This document shows positions 29,852-39,051 of a stretch of DNA of 64,000 nt, piece after piece. Origin of the DNA: LMUY01 sp964235495 (GTDB lineage Bacteria; Pseudomonadota; Alphaproteobacteria; Acetobacterales; Acetobacteraceae); contig CAXSAX010000002.1 in NCBI GenBank assembly GCA_964235495.1, forward strand, positions 1-64,000. The letters are read 5' to 3'. The notes under the pieces are model-generated. The model did not search any database. It was not told the DNA's origin and saw only the letters and a program-made list of their open reading frames with translations. How positions within the stretch are numbered: position 1 is the stretch's first letter; every line of letters begins with the position of its first letter. The translations under genes and the position numbers were made by a program.

Positions 29852-31162
29852 ATGCGGCGAACGGCTGCATCGGCCATCCTGCTCGCGGCCGGGTGGGCCG
29901 TTCCCGCCCGGGCGCAGGTGGCGGAGACGCCGCTGTTCGACCGATACCTCGAACTCGGCACCGCCGGCGGGCTAGGCTTCGACCCGGGGGTCACGGTGAC
30001 GTCGCGCAGCCGGCCGGAATACGACAGCAGCGGCGTGCAGGCTGGAACCTTTGTCATCCGCCCGGAGCTCGACGAGAGCGTGGGCTACGAGAACAACGTG
30101 CTGGCCACGCCCAGGCCACACGGCAGCCCCGTGATCGAGACCTACGGGACGGTGAACGCAGCCAGTGACTATTCATTGGGCAATATCCGCGGGTCGCTCT
30201 CGGTGGACAGCCTGCAATTCCCCAGCCAGACGCAGCAATCCTTCACCAATTTCACGGCGCAGGCTGGCGCCGGCTACCAATTCGGCAACGATTACGCGAC
30301 CTTCAACTACGCGCACCTGATGCTCTCAGAAACGCCGGGCGGCCTGGACGTGCCGTTGCTGCAGCAGCCGCTGGCCTACAACATCGACTCCGTCGATTTC
30401 GGCTACCGCATCAACTTCGCCCGCACGTTCCTGACCCCTGGTATCGATGTCACGTACTATGATTTCGGCAACAGCCTCGTGTCAGGCGCAAACTATACCC
30501 AGAGCTACCGCAACCGCGTCGTCTTCACCCCGAGCCTGACCGCAGGATACCAGCTGTCCACACGGCGCGACGTGATCCTCGTCGTGCGGGACTCCCAGGC
30601 CACCTACCTGAACCCGGTGCCAGGGCAACCGCACCGTGACTATAACGACGTGGCCGTGCTGGGCGGCTTGGATTACGACACCGGCCTGATCCGGTATCGC
30701 CTGTTGGCCGGCTATGAGATCCGCAACTTCGAAAATCCGCAGTTCAAGTCGATCAACGCCCCGGTCGTCGAGGCTTCTGCGGTCTGGACTCCATCGGGGC
30801 TGACCACCGTGACGGGGACGGCCGCCCGGCGCATCCAGGACTCCGCCGACGAGACGACCTCCGGCTACACCGAGAACTACGTGCAGCTGCGGGTGGATCA
30901 CGAGTACCAGCCCAACCTGCTGCTGCGGGCCAACACTGGCATCTATGTCACGCAATACCAGGGCAGCGGCAGCCAGTCGCTCTACACCGTTGGCGCCGGC
31001 GCCGTTTACTTGCTGAACCGCAACATGCAGGCCGGCCTCAGCTACGACTTCACGGCGCGCACCTCGGCCGCCAACATCAATTTCGGAACGCTGGGGGCAC
31101 AGAACACCAGCACCAGCTACGCCGACAACCGCGTCGTGCTGCAGCTGCAGCTCCGGCTGTAA
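29852..31162 (+). CDS. Outer-membrane beta-barrel protein (BBP2-like)
   Basis: This protein of about 436 residues has a signal peptide (RRTAASAILLAAGWAVPARA) followed by alternating amphipathic strands rich in Tyr, Asn, Gly and Thr. It ends in a strand terminating VVLQLQLRL, with Leu at the C-terminus as an outer-membrane insertion signal. It resembles the putative beta-barrel porin 2 family found in exopolysaccharide loci of alphaproteobacteria. A role as an outer-membrane export partner for the short Wza-like lipoprotein is an inference. I chose ATG 29852 because the signal peptide begins there; the open frame goes back to 29759. Confidence 0.85.
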   Translation: MRRTAASAILLAAGWAVPARAQVAETPLFDRYLELGTAGGLGFDPGVTVTSRSRPEYDSSGVQAGTFVIRPELDESVGYENNVLATPRPHGSPVIETYGTVNAASDYSLGNIRGSLSVDSLQFPSQTQQSFTNFTAQAGAGYQFGNDYATFNYAHLMLSETPGGLDVPLLQQPLAYNIDSVDFGYRINFARTFLTPGIDVTYYDFGNSLVSGANYTQSYRNRVVFTPSLTAGYQLSTRRDVILVVRDSQATYLNPVPGQPHRDYNDVAVLGGLDYDTGLIRYRLLAGYEIRNFENPQFKSINAPVVEASAVWTPSGLTTVTGTAARRIQDSADETTSGYTENYVQLRVDHEYQPNLLLRANTGIYVTQYQGSGSQSLYTVGAGAVYLLNRNMQAGLSYDFTARTSAANINFGTLGAQNTSTSYADNRVVLQLQLRL

Positions 31163-31175
31163 GGGCGTCTTGCCA

Positions 31176-31195
31176 GCCTAGGGCGATGCCCTGGC
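31176..31195 (+). terminator. Hairpin after the beta-barrel gene
   Basis: A GCC-bulge-AGGGC stem (31176-31184) pairs with GCCCT-GGC (31188-31195) around a GAT loop, starting 13 bp after the stop codon. There is no T-run, so it is only a candidate terminator. The rest of the 225 bp between these convergent genes shows nothing recognisable. Confidence 0.35.
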
Positions 31196-31386
31196 CAAGA
31201 TGACTCGGACTGGACGCAGTTGAACCGTCTTGCAGCACAGGGCCGTGCGTTGCTGACGGCAGTGTGCGCCGAGTCAGGTGAACGACCGAAAGTCAACGCT
31301 GTCCTGAAACGACCAAGCTGCCAGGCGAGCGCACGTCAAAGCTTGGTTTGCCCGAACTGGCTGCCTATTCGGCCGTGATCCCGGCC

Positions 31387-33165
31387 TCAACGCACCAAGT
31401 CGCGGTGCGCGATGGCCCATTGCGCCAGCGCACGCTTAACCTCGCTCGTCGGCTGCAGCATCAGCTCCGGCAGTTGCGAGATGGGGGCCGTCATCACGAC
31501 GGGGATGAAGCTCTTGCCGGCGATCTTGCTGGCCCAGTGATTGATGTCGAGCGTCGGCAGGTAGATCATCTGCACGCCCGGCGCGTCTTCACCCGGCAGC
31601 GGGTCGATCGTGACCATCTGCCCCACCACCAGCACCCGGTCGGACCCGATCTTGCCGAGATCCCGCAAGCAAGGAGCCCCCAAGGCTTGCCAGGTGACGG
31701 AGGCCCGCTCGGTCGGGATCAGCGGCACGTGGGCCCGCAGGTGCAGCAAGCGGTCCGGGCCGCGGGTGAACACCTCGCCGATCTCGGCGCAGGATGCGGG
31801 GCTTGTCGCACGAACGCCGGTGAAGCCGTGCTCCTGCAACAAAAGCTCTACGCTGTGGTCCGGTGTCCAGCGGGTGGACACCACGATGCCGAGGCCGCCG
31901 GGTTTAGCGGCATCCTCAAGCGCGGTTGCGGTGGCATCGAAGCCTTGCTCCAGCCGATGGTTCCACCACAGCCCGATCGCCGGGGACCAGAAGCGGCCGA
32001 CGGTGGGCCGCGGCATGTCATCGTCGGTCGAGAGGAACCAGAGACGGTGATCGGGCAGCAGCACCGGCGGCCCGAAGCAGCTCAGCAGCGCCAGGCCGAA
32101 CAGGGTGATCCCGGCCGTCCGGACGCGCGGCGTGGCCCGAGCCATCGCATGCGCGCCCTCCGCCATGAGAATACCGAAGAACGGCGTGAGCGGCAGCAGG
32201 TAGCGCACCTCCGTCAGCATCAGCCCGTAGGCGGCGAAGTAGATCAGCGGGACGCCGAGGCAGAGCAGAATCTCGCGCCATTGCCGGCGCACGATGATGG
32301 AGGCGATGCCGGCCGCCATCGCCACCATGCCGGGATAGGCAAAGGCTTTGAGCAGCGGGTGGATCACGTGCGAGATCGGATCGTGCCGGTCCCAGGCGAC
32401 CTGTGCGCGGTGGGTGAGCGGCAGGATGTGCAGGAAGTTCAGCCCGAACGCCGCGAAGCTCAGCAGCGGCACCGCCGCCACCAGGGGGGCGGCCACCAGG
32501 GCGTGCTTCAGCCGCATGGTCCAGGTCGGCAGGCCGAACAGCATCAGCACCAGGAAGGCCGGCGCCAGCAGCACGGCGTCCGTGCGGCAGGTGATCGCGA
32601 GCCCCCACAGCACCGCGCTGGCCGCCGTGCGCAGGAGGCTGCGGCTGGACCAGACCAGCGCCAGGGCCACGCTCGACAGGGCGGCCGAGAGCACGTTGTC
32701 GTTGAAGAACCAGGCGGATTCGAACAGCCCGGGGAACAGCAGCGCGGGCAGCAGGGCGAATACCGGGTGGACCCGGTAGTGCCGGACCAGGATGGTGGCG
32801 CTGCTCCCCACCAGGACCACCAGCGAGACCAGCATGACCAGGCGAAAGGCCGTCACGGCGGGCAGGCCGATGCCGAGCAGCCCCGCCATGACCAGCGACA
32901 CGCCGAAACGGCTGGTCAAGAAGAAGTCGTTGACCAGGCGGTAGAGCAGGTCAACCCGGTCGGTGCCGCCGTGCAGGATGGCCTCGGCGTCCAGGACGAT
33001 GAGCTCCTGGAAGCCTTCGTTGTAATGCCCGGCGAACACGGGGACGGTGAACCACGCCAGGCAGCCCAGCACGGCCGCCATGGCCGCGATGCGCCATGCC
33101 TTGGCCAGGGCTGGCACCGCGGCCGCTGGCCCACGCGCCGGCGTGATGGTTTCCGCGTTGCTCAT
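31387..33165 (-). CDS. Polytopic membrane protein, GT39/ArnT-like, paralogue B
   Basis: This 592-residue membrane protein is homologous over its whole length to the gene at 18579-20372. They share the N-terminal YNEGFQ loop after the first helix, a VLLAPAF helix, REILLCLGVPLIY-like and LTEVRYLLPL segments, and a soluble C-terminal domain (TRWTPDHSVELLLQEHGF here, TYWTPDRMIDLTLRGHGF there). The GT-C-like topology suggests a polyprenyl-linked sugar donor, with the active site on the periplasmic side. ATG 33165 follows AGGG and is preferred to GTG 33171. It lies downstream of the epimerase and GT2 genes on the same strand. Confidence 0.8.
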   Translation of the reverse strand: MSNAETITPARGPAAAVPALAKAWRIAAMAAVLGCLAWFTVPVFAGHYNEGFQELIVLDAEAILHGGTDRVDLLYRLVNDFFLTSRFGVSLVMAGLLGIGLPAVTAFRLVMLVSLVVLVGSSATILVRHYRVHPVFALLPALLFPGLFESAWFFNDNVLSAALSSVALALVWSSRSLLRTAASAVLWGLAITCRTDAVLLAPAFLVLMLFGLPTWTMRLKHALVAAPLVAAVPLLSFAAFGLNFLHILPLTHRAQVAWDRHDPISHVIHPLLKAFAYPGMVAMAAGIASIIVRRQWREILLCLGVPLIYFAAYGLMLTEVRYLLPLTPFFGILMAEGAHAMARATPRVRTAGITLFGLALLSCFGPPVLLPDHRLWFLSTDDDMPRPTVGRFWSPAIGLWWNHRLEQGFDATATALEDAAKPGGLGIVVSTRWTPDHSVELLLQEHGFTGVRATSPASCAEIGEVFTRGPDRLLHLRAHVPLIPTERASVTWQALGAPCLRDLGKIGSDRVLVVGQMVTIDPLPGEDAPGVQMIYLPTLDINHWASKIAGKSFIPVVMTAPISQLPELMLQPTSEVKRALAQWAIAHRDLVR

Positions 33166-33207
33166 TTGCACCCTGCCGTTGAGAGCTTCAACTGCCGTGC
33201 AACGGGC

Positions 33208-34230
33208 TCAAGCGGCGACCGGTTCGGCCGACAGACGGCGAATGTGCTCGACCGTGTTGGCCAGGCCTTCCGCCATCGGCGTCTTGGCCGTCCAGCCCAG
33301 CACCTGCTGCGCGTGGAAGGTGCTGCCGAGCGAGAACTTGTCCACCTCCGCCACCAGCTTCTCGACCTTGAGCGGCTTGGTGCCGGTGAACAGCTCGCCG
33401 TACTTCTCCCAGAACATCCCGGCCGGCCGATACACCGGCTGCAGCGGCGAACGCAGCAGGCCGGCGATGGCGGTGTAAAGCTCGGCCACCGACCAGGACT
33501 GGCCGGATGCGACGTTGAAGGTCTCGCCGGGTGCGCCCGGATGGTCCATGCAGGCCACGTTCATGGCGACCACGTCGTCCACGTACACGTAGTCCCGACG
33601 CTGCTCGCCCGTGGAGTGCAGCAGGGGGGCGCGGCCGGCAAGCAGCTCGCGGATCACGTAGCCGACGAAGGGCGGCGACTTGCGCCTGATGTCCTGCTGT
33701 GGGCCGTAGACGTTGTAGTATCGCGTGACGACCGCCTCGACGCCGTAGTCCAGCCAGAACGAGCGGCACAGCTGCTCCGTCTGCTGCTTGGAGACCGAGT
33801 AGATCAGCGATGGCGTGACCGCGTCGTCCTCGCGGCAGGGGAAGTGCTTGCTGTTCTCATAGACGGCGGAGGTGCTGGCCACGATCACGCGGCGCACGTT
33901 GCACAGCCGCGCCGCCTCCAGCACCTGGGCGGTGCCGGCGACGTTCACGCCGATCGCCTCGGCGGGCGTGCTCTGGCACACCGGCAGGGCGGAGATCGCG
34001 GCCAGGTGGAACACCGTGTCCGCGCCGTCGAACACGCGGCCGATGCCGGGGTCGCGGATGTCCATCTCGTGGAAGGTGCCGAACACGGCGCCGTCCACCG
34101 TGAGGTTCTCGCGGTAGCCATGGCTCAGATTGTCCAGCAGATGCACGTCGTAGCCGGCGCGGTGCAGGTGCAGGCCGAGCTGCGAGCCGATGAACCCGGC
34201 GGCTCCGGTGATGACGACTTTCCTAGGCAT
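33208..34230 (-). CDS. NAD-dependent epimerase/dehydratase (extended SDR)
   Basis: This 340-residue nucleotide-sugar-modifying SDR has a cofactor motif ITGAAGFIGSQ at residues 7-17, catalytic serine/threonine in VASTSAVYE, YSVSK as YxxxK, and RYYNVYGPQQD followed by RDYVYVDDV. These are all typical of UDP-sugar 4-epimerases and related GDP-/UDP-sugar enzymes. The exact reaction cannot be read from sequence alone. ATG 34230 has AGGAG upstream and overlaps the stop of the GT2 gene by 8 bp. It likely supplies an activated sugar for the surrounding glycan locus. Confidence 0.92.
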   Translation of the reverse strand: MPRKVVITGAAGFIGSQLGLHLHRAGYDVHLLDNLSHGYRENLTVDGAVFGTFHEMDIRDPGIGRVFDGADTVFHLAAISALPVCQSTPAEAIGVNVAGTAQVLEAARLCNVRRVIVASTSAVYENSKHFPCREDDAVTPSLIYSVSKQQTEQLCRSFWLDYGVEAVVTRYYNVYGPQQDIRRKSPPFVGYVIRELLAGRAPLLHSTGEQRRDYVYVDDVVAMNVACMDHPGAPGETFNVASGQSWSVAELYTAIAGLLRSPLQPVYRPAGMFWEKYGELFTGTKPLKVEKLVAEVDKFSLGSTFHAQQVLGWTAKTPMAEGLANTVEHIRRLSAEPVAA

Positions 34231-35026
34231 AGGCGGCTCCTGCCGAATGGATGACATCGAACGAATACTGCCCGGCGGGCTTGGGCGTGACGGCCAGCTG
34301 CATGATCTGGCTCGGCGCGGCGGTCAGCTTGATCACCCGGATCGCCTGCTCGACCGCTTTTGCGTTGGACACCTGGTCCTCCTCGCGCCACGAGATCGGG
34401 ATGAAGCGGTATTTCGAGCGGCTGAACACCCCATACAGGAACATCGAGTTGGGGAAAATGAGCGTGTTGTCGAAGTCGCGGTAGAAGCCGGAGGCGAGGT
34501 AACGCGTGCTGTACATGTTCAGCCCGGACCCTTGGTCGGCGATCCAGCGCCGGGTCAGCAGGCCGCAAATGGCGTTCAGCCCGTAATTGCCGAGCCTGCG
34601 GTAGAGCGAGTAGCCGTGCAGCTTCGCGCCGCGCATGAACCGCGCGCCGAGCAGGCTGTCATATTTCTGGTGCAGGCCTTCGCTCACTGGCGCCACGATG
34701 TCGGCGATGTCGGCCTGGTCGTCCCCGTGCAGGACGATGACGTGGGTGAAGCCCTGGGCGACCGCGTAGTCGAAGGCGACCTTGTGCGATCCGCCGAGAT
34801 TGTAGTTCTCGCGGTTGCGGACGACCTTCCAGTTCGCCAGGCCCTCGCGCTGGCAGGCGGCGCTGGCGGTCTCGACCGTTGCATCGCGCGAGATGTTGTC
34901 CACGACGAGCACCTCCGCGCAGAAGCCCGCCGGCAGCTTCGCCACCCGGGCGATCACCCGGCCAACCTGGCTCTCGCAGTTGTAACACGGGATGAAGATC
35001 AGGATTCGGTCGGTGATGCTGCTCAT
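34223..35026 (-). CDS. Glycosyltransferase family 2 (DPM/GtrB-like)
   Basis: This 267-residue GT2 enzyme has ILIFIPCYNCESQVGRV, VVDNISRDAT and the DxD-type VLHGDDQADIADI, followed by GSGLNMYSTRYL. There is no long C-terminal membrane region. The GDDQAD motif is typical of the dolichyl-phosphate-mannose-synthase-like/polyprenyl-phosphate transferases and relatives. A GtrA-like gene starts on the opposite strand 270 bp away, which would suit a polyprenyl-phosphate-sugar pathway, but divergence makes this only suggestive. The 269 bp upstream holds no gene and contains the divergent promoters. Confidence 0.9.
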   Translation of the reverse strand: MSSITDRILIFIPCYNCESQVGRVIARVAKLPAGFCAEVLVVDNISRDATVETASAACQREGLANWKVVRNRENYNLGGSHKVAFDYAVAQGFTHVIVLHGDDQADIADIVAPVSEGLHQKYDSLLGARFMRGAKLHGYSLYRRLGNYGLNAICGLLTRRWIADQGSGLNMYSTRYLASGFYRDFDNTLIFPNSMFLYGVFSRSKYRFIPISWREEDQVSNAKAVEQAIRVIKLTAAPSQIMQLAVTPKPAGQYSFDVIHSAGAAYA

Positions 35027-35295
35027 TCCATTCCGTTGCGTGACGTGTCATTAGTCTTCATGCTGCATAGCACCAAATCATCTGCGACGGCAGGGGTAAC
35101 GATTATACTATCGAACAGTACGCTCGGCGTCCTATCAGGGTACGACACCTTGACTGCGGCACACTGTACGGTAGCGCGCCTCCGAGGGCATGGCTCGGGG
35201 CCAAGCCATCACATGGCAGCTAGAAAGGCGCAATTGCGTTCCATGCGGCCACCAGCCCGGATAGGTGGGCCGACATCGAAGGGGGCAGCGCAACC

Positions 35296-35784
35296 ATGAC
35301 GGAAACCAGCATAACTCAGCGGCTTGTGCGCCAGGGGCTCCTGTTCGTGGCGATCTCCGGCCTGGGCTGGCTGCTTGACGTGACGGTGTTCATGACCTTG
35401 TCCGGGCCGGTCGGCTGGCAGCCGGTGGCTGCCAACATCGCGAGCGGCAGCTGCGGCTCGCTGTTCGTGTTCATCGTCTCGGCCACCGGTATCTTCCAGC
35501 GCAACGACGGCGGCATGGCGCAGAAGGTGCTGGTGCTGCTCACGTTCAACTTCGTCGTCATCATCGCCAGCTCCTTCCTGCTCGGCCTGATCGCGACCAG
35601 CTTGCAGGCGGCGGCGCAGCAATATGGCTGGGTGGTGCGGCCCGCCGGCATCCGCCTGCTCGCCAAGATCATCGTCACGCCGGCGACGTTGCTGCTCAAC
35701 TTCCTGGTGGTGCGCTTCCTGGTGGAGCGGTTCGTCGGCGTGCGCCGGCCGGCCGCGCTCACCCGCAATGAGCGGGCGGTCTGA
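35296..35784 (+). CDS. GtrA-like membrane protein
   Basis: This protein of 162 residues has four hydrophobic helices and fits the GtrA/DPMS-type family. The first helix starts with RQGLLFVAISGLGWLLDVTVF, and a late helix has TPATLLLNFLVVRFLVERF. Family members are thought to flip polyprenyl-phosphate-linked sugars or to assist GT-C transferases. The gene starts a coupled plus-strand operon: its stop TGA shares its A with the ATG of the nucleotidyltransferase. Confidence 0.85.
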   Translation: MTETSITQRLVRQGLLFVAISGLGWLLDVTVFMTLSGPVGWQPVAANIASGSCGSLFVFIVSATGIFQRNDGGMAQKVLVLLTFNFVVIIASSFLLGLIATSLQAAAQQYGWVVRPAGIRLLAKIIVTPATLLLNFLVVRFLVERFVGVRRPAALTRNERAV

Positions 35785-36539
35785 TGGTCGCGGTCAACCT
35801 GGTCATGCCGATGGCGGGCCACGGCAGCCGTTTCAGCAAGGCTGGGTTCACGCTGCCCAAGCCGCTGCTGCCGCTGCTCGGGCAGCCGGCGTTCTGGTGG
35901 GCGGCAGAGTCGGTGCGCCGCCAGTTCGAGATTCGGTCCATGACCTTTGTCGTGCTGCAGGAGCATATCGACCGCCACGGCATCGACCGCGCCGTGCTCG
36001 ACCGCTACCCGGACGCCGCCCTGGTCGTGCTGCCGGAGCCGACGCCGGGTGCGCTGGTGACGGCGCTCGCCGGGTGCCGCGACGTGGGCGACGGCTGGCT
36101 CGTCATCAATGATTGCGACCACGCGTTCGAGGCCGCCGGGCTGGCCGGCGCCGTGTTGCCGGACCCGGAGCGACAGACCGGCTTCCTGTGCCATTTCCGC
36201 ACCCGGGACCCGGCGTACTCCTATGCCGAGTACGACGAATCCGGCCGCCTGGTGCGCACGGCGGAGAAGCTCGTGATCTCCGACCTGGCGATCGCCGGCG
36301 CCTATGGCTTCCGGGACCGCGCCAGCTTCAGCAGCCATGCCGACGTGTACCTGAAGAACTGCCCTTATAGCGAACCGTTCATGAGTGGCGTCTACAATAC
36401 GGTCGTGGCCGGGGGCGGCGAGGTACGCGGCGGCGTGCTGGACCGCCACGTCTCGTTCGGCACCCCTGCGGAGTACGCCCTCGCCGAGGCGGCGCTGGCG
36501 CCGATGCAGGCCTGGACAGGGATGGCCGCAGCGCCGTGA
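35784..36539 (+). CDS. Sugar-phosphate/alcohol-phosphate nucleotidyltransferase
   Basis: This 251-residue NTP_transferase-fold enzyme has the signature MPMAGHGSRFSKAGF...PKP at residues 8-28, a NDCDHAF motif where the metal-binding aspartates should lie, and YNTVVAGGGEV near the end. It falls with the MAGxGSRF-type nucleotidyltransferases common in capsule loci, some of which activate phosphorylated substituents rather than sugars (LicC-like cytidylyltransferases). Coupled genes encode a flippase-like/kinase fusion and an HAD phosphatase, so an activation cassette is plausible. Confidence 0.88.
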   Translation: MVAVNLVMPMAGHGSRFSKAGFTLPKPLLPLLGQPAFWWAAESVRRQFEIRSMTFVVLQEHIDRHGIDRAVLDRYPDAALVVLPEPTPGALVTALAGCRDVGDGWLVINDCDHAFEAAGLAGAVLPDPERQTGFLCHFRTRDPAYSYAEYDESGRLVRTAEKLVISDLAIAGAYGFRDRASFSSHADVYLKNCPYSEPFMSGVYNTVVAGGGEVRGGVLDRHVSFGTPAEYALAEAALAPMQAWTGMAAAP

Positions 36540-36546
36540 GTACCCA

Positions 36547-38487
36547 ATGGCCGAAAGGGACATGATGTCGTTCGCCCTGCAGACTATCCTGCTCTTCCTC
36601 GGCGCCCTCGCGCTGCTCCTGGTCGGCCACGTGGTGCGGCTCGCCCGCTGGTCCATCCTGATGCGGCAGGCGGGGCATCCCCGGCTCGGCGAGGGCTTCA
36701 TGGCCCTCACCCTCAGCTACGTCATCAACGCCGTGGTGCCGCTGCGCCTCGGCGAGATCGTGCGCGGCCTCTATTACGGCCGGCGCACCGGCACGGACGT
36801 GGCGTTCGTCCTCGCCTCCATCATCGTCGAGCGCGCGCTGGACCTGGTGGTGGTGTGGGGCATGACCATGGTGCTGATGGCGACGCATCGCTACGGCTCC
36901 GTGTCCATCCTGTCCGAAACCTTGCTCACGCTCGGGCTGGCGGCCGTGGTGCTGCTGACCGCCCTGGCCACCAGCCGCTCGGCGCGGTTCCGCCGGGTGG
37001 CCTGGCTGGGCGTGTCGGTGTTCAACCCGGCCATCCGCGCCACGCTGCTGGACACGCTGTGGTCCGTGCTGGAGGTGTTCCGCGAGGGCCGGGCGCGCTG
37101 GCTGTTGATCGCGGTGCAGAGCACGGTCATGTGGGCGCTGTACCTGAGCGCGTTCGGGGTGCTGGCGGCGTCGCTTGGGATCGGGCTGGACCAGGTGTTC
37201 CGGGCCACCGTGGCCTCCCCGTTGCTGCCGATGATCGTGCCGCTGCTGCGCCAGGGTGGCGCGGCGGCGCTCGGCCTGGTCGCGTTCAGCTTCCTGCCGT
37301 TCCTGCTGTTCCTCGCCTATGTCGGCGCCAAGCAGCAGCTCGGCATCAGCGCCTGGGGCGCCGTGTCCTGGATGCAGGACCCGCGCCTTTATGCTGACCC
37401 GGTGCCGCGCTCCAAGTCGCGCTTCCGCGACCGCCAGGATTACGCGGAGTTCCTCGCCCGCCGCTTCAACGGCACCAACGACCTGGTGTCCGACTTCGAG
37501 GGCAACGCGATCCGCGACATCGTGGTGCAGCGCATGCTGCGCGGCGGCTCGGACGCCCTCACCGTCATGGTGCAGCTCCATGACAAGCTGCTGATCCGCA
37601 AATACGCCTCCGGTCCGGCGGCCGACAAGCTGGAGGCGCAGTGCGTCTGGCTGGAGCGGCATTCCAACATCCTGCCCACGGTGCGCATCGCCGAGCGGAC
37701 GCGCTCCGGGCAGCGTTTCCTTTACGACATGGAGTATTCCCGCACCTCGCGAGACTTTTTCGACATGGTGCACATGTCCGACATCGAGACATCGTGGCGG
37801 ACGCTGTCGGATGTCATGGGCAGCATGTCGTCGTTCCACACGCAAACCAGCGCCGGGTTGGCAGGGGCTGACTGCACCGCCCGGTATGCCCGCGAGAAGG
37901 TCACGGCCAATCTGCGCGCCATCAAGGCGGCCGCGCCGGAGTTCTTCAGCCATGAGACGGTGCGCGTGAACGGCGTGGCTTGCGAGACGGACCTGCTCGA
38001 CCGGTTCGGGGCGGGAGACTTCATGGTGGATCGCCTGCAACGGCGCGAGGTGGCCACCATCCATGGCGACCTCACCATCGAGAACATCCTGGCCGACCCG
38101 TCGCGCCCGGCGGGGTGGTTCCTGATCGACCCGAACGGCGGCAACATCTTCGAATCGCCGCTGCTCGACTATGCCAAGCTGATGCAGTCGCTGCATCTCG
38201 GCTACGAGTCGCTCAACCGCGACCTGTCCTGCTCCTTCACCGGCGGCGCGTTGACCTTCCCCAATACGCGCTCGGCCCAGTACGCGACGCTGTACGAGCG
38301 CATGACGGAGTGGCTGCGCGAGCATTTCGGCGAGGACGGCCTACGCGAAATCCGGCTGCACGAGATCGTCCACTACTTCCGGCTGACCCCCTACAAGTTC
38401 CGCAAGAGCGCGGAGGTGGGACTGGTGTTCCTGGGCTGCCTCTGCCTGCTGGTGAAGCAGTACGTGGACGAGTACGAGACTTGCTGA
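36547..38487 (+). CDS. Fusion: LPG-synthase-TM (UPF0104) flippase-like domain + APH-like kinase
   Basis: This protein of about 646 residues has two parts. The N-terminal 290 residues have about 7-8 helices and resemble the lysylphosphatidylglycerol synthase TM/UPF0104 family (early segment GHVVRLARWSILMRQAG, then NAVVPLRLGEIVRG and IIVERALDLVVVW). The C-terminal part, from about residue 330, resembles aminoglycoside/choline kinases: HDKLLIRKYASG as nucleotide-binding strand, IHGDLTIENIL (about 505) as catalytic loop and LIDPNGGN (about 526) as metal-binding motif. ATG 36565 has AAAGGGA just upstream and is an alternative start. I do not know a characterised protein with this architecture. Confidence 0.85.
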   Translation: MAERDMMSFALQTILLFLGALALLLVGHVVRLARWSILMRQAGHPRLGEGFMALTLSYVINAVVPLRLGEIVRGLYYGRRTGTDVAFVLASIIVERALDLVVVWGMTMVLMATHRYGSVSILSETLLTLGLAAVVLLTALATSRSARFRRVAWLGVSVFNPAIRATLLDTLWSVLEVFREGRARWLLIAVQSTVMWALYLSAFGVLAASLGIGLDQVFRATVASPLLPMIVPLLRQGGAAALGLVAFSFLPFLLFLAYVGAKQQLGISAWGAVSWMQDPRLYADPVPRSKSRFRDRQDYAEFLARRFNGTNDLVSDFEGNAIRDIVVQRMLRGGSDALTVMVQLHDKLLIRKYASGPAADKLEAQCVWLERHSNILPTVRIAERTRSGQRFLYDMEYSRTSRDFFDMVHMSDIETSWRTLSDVMGSMSSFHTQTSAGLAGADCTARYAREKVTANLRAIKAAAPEFFSHETVRVNGVACETDLLDRFGAGDFMVDRLQRREVATIHGDLTIENILADPSRPAGWFLIDPNGGNIFESPLLDYAKLMQSLHLGYESLNRDLSCSFTGGALTFPNTRSAQYATLYERMTEWLREHFGEDGLREIRLHEIVHYFRLTPYKFRKSAEVGLVFLGCLCLLVKQYVDEYETC

Positions 38488-39041
38488 AGGCGGTGCTGGT
38501 CGACATGGACGGCACGCTGGTTGAGAGTGCGGCCGCCAACGCGGCAGCCTATGCCCAGGCGTTGGGCGAATGGGGCATCCGGGTCGATCCCGTGGCGCTG
38601 GCCCCACGCATTGACGGCCGCAGCTGGCGGGACTTCCTGCCTGGATTGATCGGCGACCGCACGGACGTGCCGCCCGCCGAGGTCGCAGCCCGCAAGCGCG
38701 TGCTCTACCCTGATTTCTCGCATCTGCTGCGGCTCAACCAGGCGCTGGTCGATCTGCTGCGCCTGTTGCACGGGCGGGTGGCGGTCGCACTGGTCACCAC
38801 GGCCTCGTCACAGGCGGTCGAAGGCATCGTCGGCCTGTATGGCTTGGCCGACCTGTTCGACCTTGTGATCTGCGGCGACCATGTGGACCGCGCCAAGCCG
38901 CACCCGGAAGCCTACGTGCTCGCGGCGCAACGCCTCGGCGTGTCGCCGGAGCAATGCTTGGTGGTCGAGGATTCGGAGGTCGGCATCGCCGCCGCCCGGG
39001 CTTTCGGCGGCGGCCTGCTGCGCTGGATGCCGGCCGCCTAG
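38481..39041 (+). CDS. HAD-superfamily phosphatase (beta-phosphoglucomutase-like)
   Basis: This HAD hydrolase of about 186 residues has motif I DMDGTLVES, motif II VTTAS, a lysine in RAKPHPEAY and motif IV VVEDSEVGIAAARAFG. It belongs to the subgroup with a small helical cap (phosphoglycolate phosphatase/beta-phosphoglucomutase-like). The likely start is TTG 38481 inside the end of the preceding gene, because the first HAD strand (KAVLVDMDG) begins immediately after. It is coupled to the flippase-kinase fusion, so it may act on the same phosphorylated compound. Confidence 0.88.
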   Translation: MLKAVLVDMDGTLVESAAANAAAYAQALGEWGIRVDPVALAPRIDGRSWRDFLPGLIGDRTDVPPAEVAARKRVLYPDFSHLLRLNQALVDLLRLLHGRVAVALVTTASSQAVEGIVGLYGLADLFDLVICGDHVDRAKPHPEAYVLAAQRLGVSPEQCLVVEDSEVGIAAARAFGGGLLRWMPAA

Positions 39042-39051
39042 CGTCGATCCC

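Noticed and set aside
31348..34254. A 968-codon plus-strand open frame
   Set aside because: It is antisense to the clearly real membrane protein and epimerase genes, is extremely His/Arg/Gly/Gln-rich without any family motif, and reflects the GC bias of third codon positions.
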